Part shown: piece by piece, positions 34,202-42,468 of the stretch | How positions within the stretch are numbered: the stretch's first letter is position 1 | Layout of the letters: each line of letters opens with the position of its first letter | Source of the DNA: DUQW01 sp050953805 | Lineage (GTDB): Bacteria; Bacillota_I; Bacilli_A; Acholeplasmatales; Acholeplasmataceae | NCBI GenBank assembly: GCA_050953805.1 | Contig: JBMNNE010000001.1 | Span: 124,001 to 188,000, forward strand | Length of the DNA: 64,000 nucleotides | Direction: 5' to 3' | Position numbers and translations under genes: made by a program | Notes under the pieces: model-generated | What the model was told of the DNA's origin: nothing | The model's database searches: none | What the model saw: only the letters and a program-made list of their open reading frames with translations

Positions 34202-34912
34202 TTATGATACTAAAACTTTTCCTTCATCATGATGATGGCTGTGTTTAATGTGAGTAATCAAAGCATAAACACCATAAGCCAACAATAGTAATCCAACTAT
34301 TAAATGTAAAATATTGACAAATAATATATCATCATTATTCACAACCCGTTGAATAAAATCAAACGGAACAGTAATAAAAACACTTAAAAATAAAAATTCT
34401 GCAGTCATTACCGCTAACAGTAACAATGATGCAACTTCGGCTAATGATGAGATGATTGCCGTATCGTAACTGCTAAACACTAATAAAAATATTAATACTA
34501 ATAATGGTCCTACAAATGATTTTAAATCATATCTTTGACCAACGAATGGAGTATTATTAGCTTGTAAGATCAATGTCACAATTGAAATAATTAACATTAT
34601 TGCGAAGATAAAATAAAATATTTCACCTACTTCATTTAATTTAACTTGACCGGCTGTAAATAATGGGCTTAAAAATTTGTTTCCATAAGGAAATGTAATT
34701 TTTAAACTAGTTACGATAAGTCCAGCTAAATAACGTTTTTCAATAATCGCATATGCTAAGGCAACTATTAATAAAATCGTATATAGTAAACTACCAATAT
34801 TAATCCAAAGATTAGTATCATCACTTTGAATTAAATTAATTAAATTATAAACGAAGTATAATAATCCAGATAATCCAATTGTAATAATTGATAATAATTC
34901 ATTTTTCTTCAT
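34202..34912 (-). CDS. Hypothetical multi-pass membrane protein with histidine-rich tail
   Basis: The 236-residue protein is not recognised. It has about seven membrane segments (roughly 6-27, 36-60, 65-75, 95-115, 130-148, 152-176, 196-218) and a short cytosolic-looking tail with HIKHSHHHDEG, a possible metal-binding cluster. It is 23 bases downstream of the SdpI-like gene on the same strand, behind a ribosome site (AAGGAGG), so they are likely an operon. No catalytic motif is visible. Confidence 0.55.
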   Translation of the reverse strand: MKKNELLSIITIGLSGLLYFVYNLINLIQSDDTNLWINIGSLLYTILLIVALAYAIIEKRYLAGLIVTSLKITFPYGNKFLSPLFTAGQVKLNEVGEIFYFIFAIMLIISIVTLILQANNTPFVGQRYDLKSFVGPLLVLIFLLVFSSYDTAIISSLAEVASLLLLAVMTAEFLFLSVFITVPFDFIQRVVNNDDILFVNILHLIVGLLLLAYGVYALITHIKHSHHHDEGKVLVS

Positions 34913-34935
34913 AAATACCCTCCTTGTTATTATGA

Positions 34936-35616
34936 TTACTCAGGGTTATCTGCTAAATATTGTTTCTTTATTTTGTCATGATAAATTTTAGTAAGACCAA
35001 AAGTAGCAGCTACCAATATAAGTAAGAAAATATTCCAAAATTTAAAAGTAATTAATGAAATTAAAATTGCGATGATACTAAGTGTCATCCCACTCAAACT
35101 TAAAAATTTATTAACGATCTTCCAAGCATTACGAGTAGTAACAGTAAAGTTAGTAATAAATCCATAAATTAAATTTTCATCTCGATTAAAATAAGGGTGG
35201 ACATACAAGCATGCAATAAAGAAAATAGACATCAAAATAATTAATATTATTGGGTAAATACTATTTTTGATATTATCTTGAAAAATGATTCCAAAATGAA
35301 CTGTAATGAAAAAAATAGCAATTTGAATCAACAATAAAAGTACTTGATAGATCGTTATCAATCGAAGAGTGTCAGCCCTTTTACTTAATTTAAAATACAA
35401 AAATAAAGCAAACGGTAAGAAAACAAATGATGTTCCAGGAATGATAAAAAACAAGACTCTTGATCCCTCTCTTGTTGCGTTATCTAAAAGATCAACATGG
35501 ATTGGCAAATTTACATTCATCCCTCTAACGAGCCCAAAAGCTGTTATTAGTGTAATAATCATTGCCCCTATATGTAGTTTTAATAAAATTCGATTGGCGT
35601 TGTTTCCTCGTCTCAT
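34936..35616 (-). CDS. SdpI-like (DUF1648/SdpI) membrane protein
   Basis: A 226-residue membrane protein with about six segments. The early NLPIHVDLLDNATREGSRV resembles the DUF1648 stretch (P-H-x..G..gsk), and NLIYGFITNFTVTTRNAWKIVNKF resembles the SdpI signature (GxRtpxTxxxxxxWxxxN). SdpI proteins give immunity to the toxic peptide SDP in Bacillus; many homologues have no known partner, and no toxin gene is seen here. The match is weak in several positions, so treat as probable. It is followed by another membrane protein gene and preceded by tRNA-Pro. Confidence 0.55.
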   Translation of the reverse strand: MRRGNNANRILLKLHIGAMIITLITAFGLVRGMNVNLPIHVDLLDNATREGSRVLFFIIPGTSFVFLPFALFLYFKLSKRADTLRLITIYQVLLLLIQIAIFFITVHFGIIFQDNIKNSIYPIILIILMSIFFIACLYVHPYFNRDENLIYGFITNFTVTTRNAWKIVNKFLSLSGMTLSIIAILISLITFKFWNIFLLILVAATFGLTKIYHDKIKKQYLADNPE

Positions 35617-35674
35617 AATGTCACCTAATAATTTTGTATTATCTATTTTCTATTTCATTTATCCAATCCTATTT

Positions 35675-35752
35675 TGGTCGGAGAGACAGGATTTGAACCT
35701 GCGACCCCGTGACCCCCAGCCACGTGCTCTACCAAGCTAAGCTACTCCCCCG
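35675..35752 (-). tRNA. tRNA-Pro (anticodon GGG), with one extra base in the acceptor stem
   Basis: Minus-strand cloverleaf: anticodon stem CGTGG/TCACG, loop CTGGGGG with GGG, T-arm GCAGG/CCTGT and encoded CCA. The 5' acceptor reads CGGGGGAG where seven bases CGGGGAG would pair fully with CTCTCCG; the surplus is in a C5 run on the plus strand (35747-35751). The rest of the length matches the usual tRNA-Pro exactly. The surplus base is likely an indel error, otherwise the tRNA would be damaged. Confidence 0.9.
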
Positions 35753-35773
35753 ACTAACACATTATTGTATATA

Positions 35774-36943
35774 TTATATACACATTTGGTAAATTTTAGC
35801 AGCATCTTCCATTGTTAATTTAACGAAATTACCAAATGTTAATCCTTTATTAATTTCTAACTGTTTGACTAGTCGCGGAATATCTTCCGCTTTCGCTCCA
35901 AGTTCTTGGAAAGTTAATGGCATTCCAATTTCTTGATAAAATTGTTGAAGTCTACGAATACCTTTAATTGCTACTTCTCTTTTTTCAGTTTCACTTGGTT
36001 CAATTCCAAATACATTTACTGCTAGTCGATAGTAACGATTAACATCATGATCTAAAGTATATAGCATATAATTAGGAAAAACTACAGCTAATCCTGCACC
36101 GTGACTAACATCATATAGTGCCGATAGTTCGTGTTCTAAGGCATGGCTTGCCCAATCCCCAACTCTTCCAACGCCTAAAACTCCATTATGAGCGATAGTT
36201 CCGGCCCAACAAATATTCGCTCTAGCAATATAATCAAACGGATCTTCTAACATTTTTCTGGCACTTTTAATAATTGATATTAAAACTGCCTCTTGCATTA
36301 AATCGGTTAATTCAACATTTTTAGTATTAGTCAAATATCTTTCGAAAATATGACTCATCATATCAACAACCCCGGCAAATGCGTGATACTTTGGTAAAGT
36401 ATAAGTTAACTCCGGATTGATAATTGAAAATTTAGGTCTCACTAAATCACTGTTAGTGCCTCTTTTTAATCCTAATTTTTCATTAGTAATTACAGTTGAA
36501 TTAGAAGCTTCACTACCAGAAGCAGGAATGGTTAAGATTACTCCAACTGATAAAGCTTTTGTTGGTTTTACCCCATCATATAAATTCCAAAAATCATCAT
36601 CATAGAGAGCTCCCATAGCAATCGCTTTTGCCGAATCAATTACTGAACCACCACCAACAGCTAAAATAAAATCAATCTTTTCTTTTTTAACTAACTCAAT
36701 CCCTTTATAAACCAATCCTGATCGCGGATTAGGAACGACTCCACCTGATTCTAAAAACGGGATTTTAGCCTCATTTAATTTATTAATAACACGATCATAT
36801 AAACCGCTTTTTTTGATTGATCCGCCGCCATAGTGAACTAAAACTTTAGTAGCTCCATGTTTTTTTAATAATTTTGCGACTTCTAATTCAGTATCTTTTC
36901 CAAAGACTATTTCAGTTGGACTATAAAATTGAAAATTAATCAT
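35774..36943 (-). CDS. Iron-containing alcohol dehydrogenase (BdhA/YqhD-like)
   Basis: A 389-residue group III alcohol dehydrogenase reducing aldehydes to alcohols with NAD(P)H. Motifs: VHYGGGSIKKSGLYDRV, AVGGGSVIDSAKAIA (nucleotide binding), and metal ligands in AFAGVVDMMSHIFERY and HALEHELSALYDVSHGAGLAVVFPNYM. The opening INFQFYSPTEIVFGKDTE is typical of the butanol dehydrogenase/YqhD subgroup. The start overlaps the fumarase beta gene (ATGA), so it belongs to the same transcript and may dispose of reducing equivalents as ethanol or another alcohol. The substrate is not certain. Confidence 0.9.
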   Translation of the reverse strand: MINFQFYSPTEIVFGKDTELEVAKLLKKHGATKVLVHYGGGSIKKSGLYDRVINKLNEAKIPFLESGGVVPNPRSGLVYKGIELVKKEKIDFILAVGGGSVIDSAKAIAMGALYDDDFWNLYDGVKPTKALSVGVILTIPASGSEASNSTVITNEKLGLKRGTNSDLVRPKFSIINPELTYTLPKYHAFAGVVDMMSHIFERYLTNTKNVELTDLMQEAVLISIIKSARKMLEDPFDYIARANICWAGTIAHNGVLGVGRVGDWASHALEHELSALYDVSHGAGLAVVFPNYMLYTLDHDVNRYYRLAVNVFGIEPSETEKREVAIKGIRRLQQFYQEIGMPLTFQELGAKAEDIPRLVKQLEINKGLTFGNFVKLTMEDAAKIYQMCI

Positions 36944-37479
36944 AATTTGTCTCCCCTTTTAGAAAATAAATCGCCCCCATACATATCATAAACAACTACT
37001 CCGTAAAAGTCCTTAACTTTTAATTCACGAATCGCTTCAGCATCTAAATCTTCATACATAATAACTTTAGCATTAGTAATAGATTTTTTGATTAAGGCCC
37101 CAGTACCACCAATAGCTGAAATATAAACCGCTTGATATTTAACTAGTAAATCTTGATATTCTTTAGATCTATCACCTTTACCAATCATCATCTTAACACC
37201 CTCTTTTAACAAGTCTTCCGCATAAGGATCCATGCGATAGCTAGTCGTTGGTCCACTAGATCCAATAACTTCTCCAGGTCTAGTTGGAGTTGGACCAACA
37301 TAATAGATGGTTGAATTTTTTAAATCAAATTTAATTTCGTTATTATTTTTAAGATCATTGACTAATTTTTTATGAGCAGCATCTCTTGCTGTATAAATTG
37401 TCCCAGTAATATAAACAATATCACCAGCTCTTAAATCTTTTAATTCTTCAAGTGAAATTGGACTTTTAATCTTTTTCAT
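36940..37479 (-). CDS. Class I fumarate hydratase/mesaconase beta subunit
   Basis: The C-terminal (beta) half of an oxygen-sensitive iron-sulfur hydro-lyase, 179 residues: GDIVYITGTIYTARDAAHK, YYVGPTPTRPGEVIGSSGPTTSYRMD and YISAIGGTGALIKKSI with MYEDLDAEAIRELKVKDF are family signatures. Two-subunit class I enzymes hydrate fumarate, tartrate or mesaconate. In an organism with glmSLE-mal and a citr(amal)ate lyase, hydration of mesaconate to (S)-citramalate is a strong alternative to fumarate. It lies 13 bases after the alpha gene. Confidence 0.88.
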   Translation of the reverse strand: MKKIKSPISLEELKDLRAGDIVYITGTIYTARDAAHKKLVNDLKNNNEIKFDLKNSTIYYVGPTPTRPGEVIGSSGPTTSYRMDPYAEDLLKEGVKMMIGKGDRSKEYQDLLVKYQAVYISAIGGTGALIKKSITNAKVIMYEDLDAEAIRELKVKDFYGVVVYDMYGGDLFSKRGDKL

Positions 37480-37492
37480 AATTAGTCACTTC

Positions 37493-38329
37493 CTAAATAA
37501 TAACTTCAATATGTCGTGCGGCATGACACTGAATATTAACTGCAACTGGTAATGCAGCAATATGAGTTGGATAAGTTGCTATTTTAACTCCAAGAGCAGT
37601 TGTTTTCCCACCAAAACCCATTGGACCAACTCCCAATTCGTTAATTTCTTTTAACAATGTTTCTTCTAATTCTTTTAAAACCGGATCGGGATTAACATCA
37701 TCTAAATCTCTTAATAAAGCCTCTTTTGCTAGCAAGGCTGATTTTTCTAAATTACCACCAATACCAATACCAACTATAATTGGTGGACATGGCTTACCTC
37801 CAGCATTAAAAACTTGATCTAGAACATGTTTTTTAATTCCTTCAATCCCTGCTGCTGGGGTCAACATCTTGACTGAACTCATATTTTCACTACCTGCACC
37901 TTTTGGTGCAAGTTTTAATTTAATTTGATTACCAGCAACTAATCGCACATGAACTATTGCTGGAGTATTATCTTTCGTATTAATTCTTGACAGTGGATCA
38001 GCAACTGATTTTCTTAAATATCCTTTAACATATGCCTCTCTTACCCCATGATTAATTGCTTCATATAAATCACCTTCAATTTTGACATCGTAGCCAACTT
38101 CAGCAAAACAAACAACCATTCCTGTGTCTTGACACATTGGAATAAACTCATTTTTAGCAATATCAGCATTAACAATAATTTTTGATAAAACATCTTTAGA
38201 TAACTCATCATTTTCATGATCTAAAGCCGCTTTTAAAGCATGATAAACATCATCAGGTAAAACCTTATTCGCCTTAATTAACGCTTCGCTAACTTGACTA
38301 GAAATTACGCTACTTTTTATTTTTCTCAT
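37493..38329 (-). CDS. Class I fumarate hydratase/mesaconase alpha subunit
   Basis: The alpha half, 278 residues, carries the [4Fe-4S] cluster cysteines: PMCQDTGMVV, GGKPCPPIIVG and NIQCHAARH. APKGAGSENMS and GPMGFGGKTTALGVKI are further signatures. With the downstream beta gene it forms a complete enzyme. Fumarase, L-tartrate dehydratase and mesaconase share this architecture; the genome's methylaspartate pathway has no other visible hydratase in this window, so mesaconase activity is likely. It is the first gene of the set with beta and the alcohol dehydrogenase. Confidence 0.9.
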   Translation of the reverse strand: MRKIKSSVISSQVSEALIKANKVLPDDVYHALKAALDHENDELSKDVLSKIIVNADIAKNEFIPMCQDTGMVVCFAEVGYDVKIEGDLYEAINHGVREAYVKGYLRKSVADPLSRINTKDNTPAIVHVRLVAGNQIKLKLAPKGAGSENMSSVKMLTPAAGIEGIKKHVLDQVFNAGGKPCPPIIVGIGIGGNLEKSALLAKEALLRDLDDVNPDPVLKELEETLLKEINELGVGPMGFGGKTTALGVKIATYPTHIAALPVAVNIQCHAARHIEVII

Positions 38330-38442
38330 GTAACCCCCTAATAAATAACAAATACTTATTTATTTTATTATATCAAAATATATATCGAAATATATCATTT
38401 TAGGATAAAATGATATTTAAAACTTAAAAAAAGTTAAAAATC

Positions 38443-38472
38443 CAAAAAAAATCACGCTTTAAAAGCGTGATT
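38443..38472 (-). terminator. Intrinsic terminator after the GDPD gene
   Basis: Stem ATCACGCTTT/AAAGCGTGAT (38451-38460 and 38462-38471) followed on the minus strand by seven T. Confidence 0.85.
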
Positions 38473-38484
38473 TATATTTGTAGT

Positions 38485-39486
38485 TTAAAACATATCTTCT
38501 AAAACTTGATGTAGTAGTTCCGGATTATCAGTCATAATTCCATCACATCCAAGTTTAATTAACGTTCGCATATCTTCTTCATTATTGATTGTCCAATATT
38601 GAACGGCAATATTTCTTCTATGAGCTCTTCTAACAACCGATTTATTAACTAAATTAATTCCTTTAGCTTTCATTGGAATTTGTAAACAGGCAAATTTATT
38701 TTTGTCAAATAAATTTACACCTAACATTGAAGTTAAAACGAATTGTGTCGCCACATTGGTAGAAGCACCTCTAAGGATATGAGGATAGTTAACCTTTAAA
38801 TGATTTTCAATTTCATCATGGAAAGTTCCAACAACTAATCTATTTTTATAATCCGGATAATTATTTAAAACATTATTAACAATTTCACATGCTCTAAATC
38901 CTTCTTCTCCACTATTTTTAATTTCAACAATAAATAGCAAATCTTTATGGTCATCATAAAACTCACCTAAAAATTCGGCAAAAGTAACAACCGATAAATC
39001 ATTATCTTTTAAGATTTGTTTACGATTAGGATCATCGGCACTAACTAAATTGCGATATGGATAATTTTCACCTTTCTTAAAATTATAACCGAAATTAAAG
39101 TTTCTTAATTCATCTAATGTAAATTTGCGAACTGCTAAATCGCTTTTTTCAGTAATTCCTGTAATTAAATCAGCATCACTAGTTCTTAAAACTGTTTCAT
39201 CATGCATTAAGATTAATTCTTCATCTTTAGTTAGCCAAAGATCAGTTTCTAAAACATCAACCTCAAATTCATTAACGCAAGCTTTATAAGCTTTCATCGT
39301 ATTTTCCGGATTACTCTCTTTTCCTCCTCTATGTGCAACAATCATTGGTTTTCCAGTAGTTGTAATAAATGGATTATTTTCCATATCTTTTTTTGGTGGA
39401 ATAATATTGACAACCAATAAAAACAATAAAATCAACACAACAATTGATCCTAAAACTAAACCCACCTTTTTTAACACTCCTAACAT
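38485..39486 (-). CDS. Membrane-anchored glycerophosphodiester phosphodiesterase
   Basis: A GDPD-type TIM barrel that splits glycerophosphodiesters to glycerol 3-phosphate and an alcohol. The 333-residue protein has an N-terminal membrane segment (about 8-28) and then IVAHRGGKESNPENTMKAY (catalytic H-R and E), FEVDVLETDLWLTKDEELILMHDETV (acidic metal ligands and second histidine), LLFIVEIKN and IAVQYWTINNEEDMRTLIKLGCDGIMTDNPELL. The active domain probably lies outside the cell. Preceding GAGGTAAGC serves as ribosome site. It is transcribed alone. Confidence 0.93.
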   Translation of the reverse strand: MLGVLKKVGLVLGSIVVLILLFLLVVNIIPPKKDMENNPFITTTGKPMIVAHRGGKESNPENTMKAYKACVNEFEVDVLETDLWLTKDEELILMHDETVLRTSDADLITGITEKSDLAVRKFTLDELRNFNFGYNFKKGENYPYRNLVSADDPNRKQILKDNDLSVVTFAEFLGEFYDDHKDLLFIVEIKNSGEEGFRACEIVNNVLNNYPDYKNRLVVGTFHDEIENHLKVNYPHILRGASTNVATQFVLTSMLGVNLFDKNKFACLQIPMKAKGINLVNKSVVRRAHRRNIAVQYWTINNEEDMRTLIKLGCDGIMTDNPELLHQVLEDMF

Positions 39487-39574
39487 ATTGCTTACCTCCT
39501 AATATTTCCACTTTTATAATATCACTTTTATCTCAAATAGTAAATTTTAATTATAATTGTGGTTAATTATCCTT

Positions 39575-40003
39575 TTATATGTACACTCTATCACAATAGG
39601 ACAAATATTTTATATTAATATATCCAGACTTAATTTCTTTTTGATAATTATATATTAACCTTGTCATTTGATAAGTAAGGGGCAGATTTGAAATAAAAGT
39701 ATTATTGATTATGTTTAGCGTTATTAAGTGTTTATCACGACAATAATACAATATATCACCATTAATATCGCATGTACATACATAACCTCTTTTAATTAAA
39801 TTATCGTGACCACTATTATATGGTTTAATTTGACTCATATGCGTATCTATTTTATCTTTTGTTTGCCAATTTTCAGTTAACTTAATCATTCCAAAATAAT
39901 ACCAAGCGGCATGGCGTAAAATATGAGGTTTTCCTTGATACAAAAATATTTTCCCAATTTGTTTCATCAATTCCCTTGATTTTTTTATTGATTTCTCCGG
40001 CAT
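39575..40003 (-). CDS. Hypothetical protein under a SAM-I riboswitch
   Basis: The 142-residue protein is not recognised. It is soluble, with a helical, basic N-terminus (KSIKKSRELMKQIGKIF), a middle KDKIDTHMSQIKPYNSGHDN and then KRGYVCTCDINGDILYYCRDK that hint at a winged-helix-like wing, and a Tyr/Ile-rich end. No membrane segment, enzyme motif or similarity to known methionine or cysteine genes is visible. AGGGGGTG before the ATG is a strong ribosome site. Its only neighbour in the transcript is the SAM-I leader. A regulatory or sulfur-metabolism role is suggested by that leader alone. Confidence 0.6.
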   Translation of the reverse strand: MPEKSIKKSRELMKQIGKIFLYQGKPHILRHAAWYYFGMIKLTENWQTKDKIDTHMSQIKPYNSGHDNLIKRGYVCTCDINGDILYYCRDKHLITLNIINNTFISNLPLTYQMTRLIYNYQKEIKSGYINIKYLSYCDRVYI

Positions 40004-40029
40004 TTATTTCACCCCCTTTAAATTTATTT

Positions 40030-40165
40030 CCATAAAGGGTGCAAAATAAAACCCATCGTCACCGATGGGAAAAATTGGAAGTCCCATCGATCTGCCTTTA
40101 GCACCTTGCCATTTGGTAGGTTGCTGTGTGGTCGCAGGGGCAGTCCCTCACACACTCTTTATGGT
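40030..40165 (-). promoter_or_regulatory. SAM-I (S-box) riboswitch leader
   Basis: Read on the minus strand the leader has the conserved S-box blocks in order: GAGGGACTG (about 40142-40150), GCAACC (40119-40124) and AAGGTGCTAA (40098-40107). Downstream three complementary blocks form the switch: CGATGGG (40083-40089) can pair with CCCATCG (40063-40069) as antiterminator, or that block pairs with a second CGATGGG (40052-40058) as terminator. A TATAAT box (40167-40172) places transcription start near 40160. The region stands out as GC-richer than its surroundings. P4 and P1 do not follow the standard layout. Confidence 0.85.
40042..40069 (-). terminator. Riboswitch-controlled terminator
   Basis: CCCATCG (minus strand) and CGATGGG with a four-base loop, followed by TTTTATTTT. 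It competes with the antiterminator arm at 40083-40089. Confidence 0.85.
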
Positions 40166-40221
40166 AATTATATCTTAGCATTTAATTGAGAATTATTCAA
40201 TAAACCTACAGTTTAATTGTG

Positions 40222-41205
40222 TTATAAAATATTAATTTTCCAGTTTTTTAATTTTACTAGTTCCTCTTCACTCCATAGTGAAGCTTGAACTTCTGCGATA
40301 TGAAATTTTTCAAGTAAAATCATACATATTCTAGATTGACCAATCCCACCACCTATAGTTAACGGTAATGAGTTGTTAATAATCATCTGATGATATTTCC
40401 CTTTTAATAAATCTTCGCGATTTGAAAGATTAATCTGTTTTAACAAACTATCTTGATCAACTCTAATTCCCATTGATGATATTTCAATTGCATCGTCTAA
40501 TATGTTAGACCACATTAAAATATCACCATTTAAACTCCAATCATCGTAATCTGGAGCTCGCATTGATTCGCCATCGATTGGTGAAATTCCATAAATAAAG
40601 ACAGTTTGATATTCTTTAGTAATTAATCTCTCACGCTCTAATAAATTGGAATTAGGATATTTTTTTATTAAATCATGACTACTAATAAAATAAACATCTT
40701 TATTTATTTTTTCATTTAAAACTGGAAATTCTTTATTTAATATTTCTTTAGTTTCATACAGGGCACAGACTATTTTTTTAACTACTTTCTTTAAAAAATT
40801 AATGGTTCTATCTTGTCTATCAATAATTAATTCCCAATCCCATTGATCAACATAAATTGAATGAATATTATCAATAATATCATGTGGTCTTAATGCATTC
40901 ATATCCGTGTATATCCCTTCATAAAGACTAAATCCGTACTTTTTAAGAGCCATTCTTTTCCATTTGGCTAAACTTTGAACAACTTCAATATCTTTATTGT
41001 TGAGTACCGGAATTTTAAACTTCAACGCTGAATCTTTTGCTCCCAAATCATCATTAATTTTATCTTGAGAAAAAACTATCACTGGCGCACTAACACGATG
41101 TAAATTTAAAGCTTTCGATAATTTTCTTTCAAAAGTATCTTTAGTCAATTTAATCGCAATTTGAGTTTCTTTTAAATTTAGTTTTGATTGATAATCGTTT
41201 TTCAT
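40222..41205 (-). CDS. asnA: Aspartate-ammonia ligase (AsnA-type asparagine synthetase)
   Basis: AsnA makes asparagine from aspartate, ammonia and ATP. The 327-residue protein has the class II synthetase-like fold: SAPVIVFSQDKINDDL, VVQSLAKWKRMALKKYGF, GIYTDMNALR, YVDQWDWELII, YGISPIDGESMRAPDYDDW (Asp/ATP binding) and LTIGGGIGQSRICMILL at the C-terminus. Ammonia released by methylaspartate ammonia-lyase could be used. The GNAT gene lies just upstream on the same strand (38 bases). Confidence 0.95.
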   Translation of the reverse strand: MKNDYQSKLNLKETQIAIKLTKDTFERKLSKALNLHRVSAPVIVFSQDKINDDLGAKDSALKFKIPVLNNKDIEVVQSLAKWKRMALKKYGFSLYEGIYTDMNALRPHDIIDNIHSIYVDQWDWELIIDRQDRTINFLKKVVKKIVCALYETKEILNKEFPVLNEKINKDVYFISSHDLIKKYPNSNLLERERLITKEYQTVFIYGISPIDGESMRAPDYDDWSLNGDILMWSNILDDAIEISSMGIRVDQDSLLKQINLSNREDLLKGKYHQMIINNSLPLTIGGGIGQSRICMILLEKFHIAEVQASLWSEEELVKLKNWKINIL

Positions 41206-41243
41206 AAATATTAACCCTTCTATTTTATCTTATGATTTATTAA

Positions 41244-41693
41244 TTAGATATCTAACCTATATATCTTATGTGCTTCTATTCCTTCAAAATAAAAGACATA
41301 ATCTTTTGGGGGCATAACTATTTCGATTAGTCTTGCCCCTAATTTTTCAATAGTTTTTGATGAAGCAATATTTGATTTGTCGCATGTTAAAATTAGATAA
41401 TCCATATTGTGATATTTAGCTACTGGAATAACTAATTGGCAAGCCTGAGATGCATAATGATTACCTTGAAAATCTTTATCAATTTCATATCCAATATTTC
41501 CGTTAAAGTAAGAATGATAATTATGTCCAATTCGAATACTAATTTTGCCAATTGGATTTTTTAGATGGTTTAAATAAATTGCATAGTAATAATAAGGAAT
41601 TTCTTCATTATCTCCTTCATCTCGATATAGTATTTTTAAAAATAAATTTTCTCCCTTAATAATATTAAAGCTATCGTTAAATTTCATAGTCAA
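41244..41693 (-). CDS. GNAT-family acetyltransferase (RimJ/RimL-like)
   Basis: A 149-residue acetyltransferase. IGYEIDKDFQGNHYASQACQLVIPVAKYH is motif A (the Q/RxxGxA core is QGNHYA) and LILTCDKSNIASSKTIEKLGARLIEIV is the typical end of RimJ/L-like proteins. The acceptor is unknown. It lies upstream of asnA and has a ribosome site AAGGG. Confidence 0.8.
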   Translation of the reverse strand: MTMKFNDSFNIIKGENLFLKILYRDEGDNEEIPYYYYAIYLNHLKNPIGKISIRIGHNYHSYFNGNIGYEIDKDFQGNHYASQACQLVIPVAKYHNMDYLILTCDKSNIASSKTIEKLGARLIEIVMPPKDYVFYFEGIEAHKIYRLDI

Positions 41694-41842
41694 TAATAAC
41701 CCTTCATTATTCTCAAAATTATATTTGTTTACTATGTATAAATTATAACACGGTGCTTTTATAATTAAAAGGATTAATGAATTTGTAGAAAAACAATAGT
41801 TTATTTGATATAATTCATTTGTAAATAGAGTGAGGGGATAAG

Positions 41843-42418
41843 ATGAATTTTATTCAACAAGAAATTTTAAGACGAGGTAAAATCTTACCTGGTAATGTGT
41901 TAAAAGTTAATTCGTTTTTAAATCATCAACTAGATCCAAGCCTTTTAAATATGATGGCTGATGAGTGGTATCGTTTATTTAAAGATGAAGGCGTTAATAA
42001 AGTAATTACTATTGAATCATCTGGGATTGCTTTAGCTTTACTTACCGCCATTAAACTAGGTAACTTACCGGTTGTTTTTGCTAAAAAAGGAGAAAGTTCA
42101 AATTTAGGTAATGCTTATACTTCAACAGTGTATTCATATACAAAAAATACGAACTACTATATTTCTATTGAAAAACAATTTTTAAACCAAAAAGACCGAG
42201 TGATTGTCATTGATGACTTTCTAGCTAAAGGTAGTGCTTGTTTGGGAATGATTGACATTTTAACTCAAGCTAATGTTTCGATTGCTGGTATTGGAATTGC
42301 TATTGAAAAAGGATTCCAAGAAGGTGGAAAACTATTAAGAGAAAAAGGTTATCGAGTTGAAAGTTTAGCCATCATTGAAAGTATGAATAGTAAAGATTCT
42401 ACAATAAAATTTAAATGA
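41843..42418 (+). CDS. xpt: Xanthine phosphoribosyltransferase
   Basis: A 191-residue type I phosphoribosyltransferase converting xanthine and PRPP to XMP. FLNHQLDPSLLNMMADEWYRLF matches Xpt, ITIESSGIALALLTAIKLG and VVFAKKGE follow, and the PRPP motif is VIVIDDFLAKGSACLG. The end KGYRVESLAIIESM is typical. A TATAAT box is at 41809-41814 and GAGGGG precedes the ATG. The purine riboswitch found ahead of xpt in Bacillus is not visible here. Terminator follows. Confidence 0.93.
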   Translation: MNFIQQEILRRGKILPGNVLKVNSFLNHQLDPSLLNMMADEWYRLFKDEGVNKVITIESSGIALALLTAIKLGNLPVVFAKKGESSNLGNAYTSTVYSYTKNTNYYISIEKQFLNQKDRVIVIDDFLAKGSACLGMIDILTQANVSIAGIGIAIEKGFQEGGKLLREKGYRVESLAIIESMNSKDSTIKFK

Positions 42419-42420
42419 TT

Positions 42421-42457
42421 AAAAAGAGAACTATACCTTTGTATCGTTCTCTTTTTT
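42421..42457. terminator. Terminator between xpt and tRNA-Ala
   Basis: Arms AAAAAGAGAAC and GTTCTCTTTTT with T run on both sides; it ends xpt and, from the other side, the degV-tRNA-Ala transcript. Confidence 0.85.
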
Positions 42458-42468
42458 ATATCGTTTTA

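Noticed and set aside
35369..35740. Plus-strand frame of 123 residues through the SdpI-like gene and tRNA-Pro
   Set aside because: It is antisense to a better supported gene and runs through a tRNA, so it is a chance frame.
41694..41842. Purine riboswitch upstream of xpt
   Set aside because: Conserved loop and junction sequences of the purine aptamer are not present; only a promoter and ribosome site are visible.
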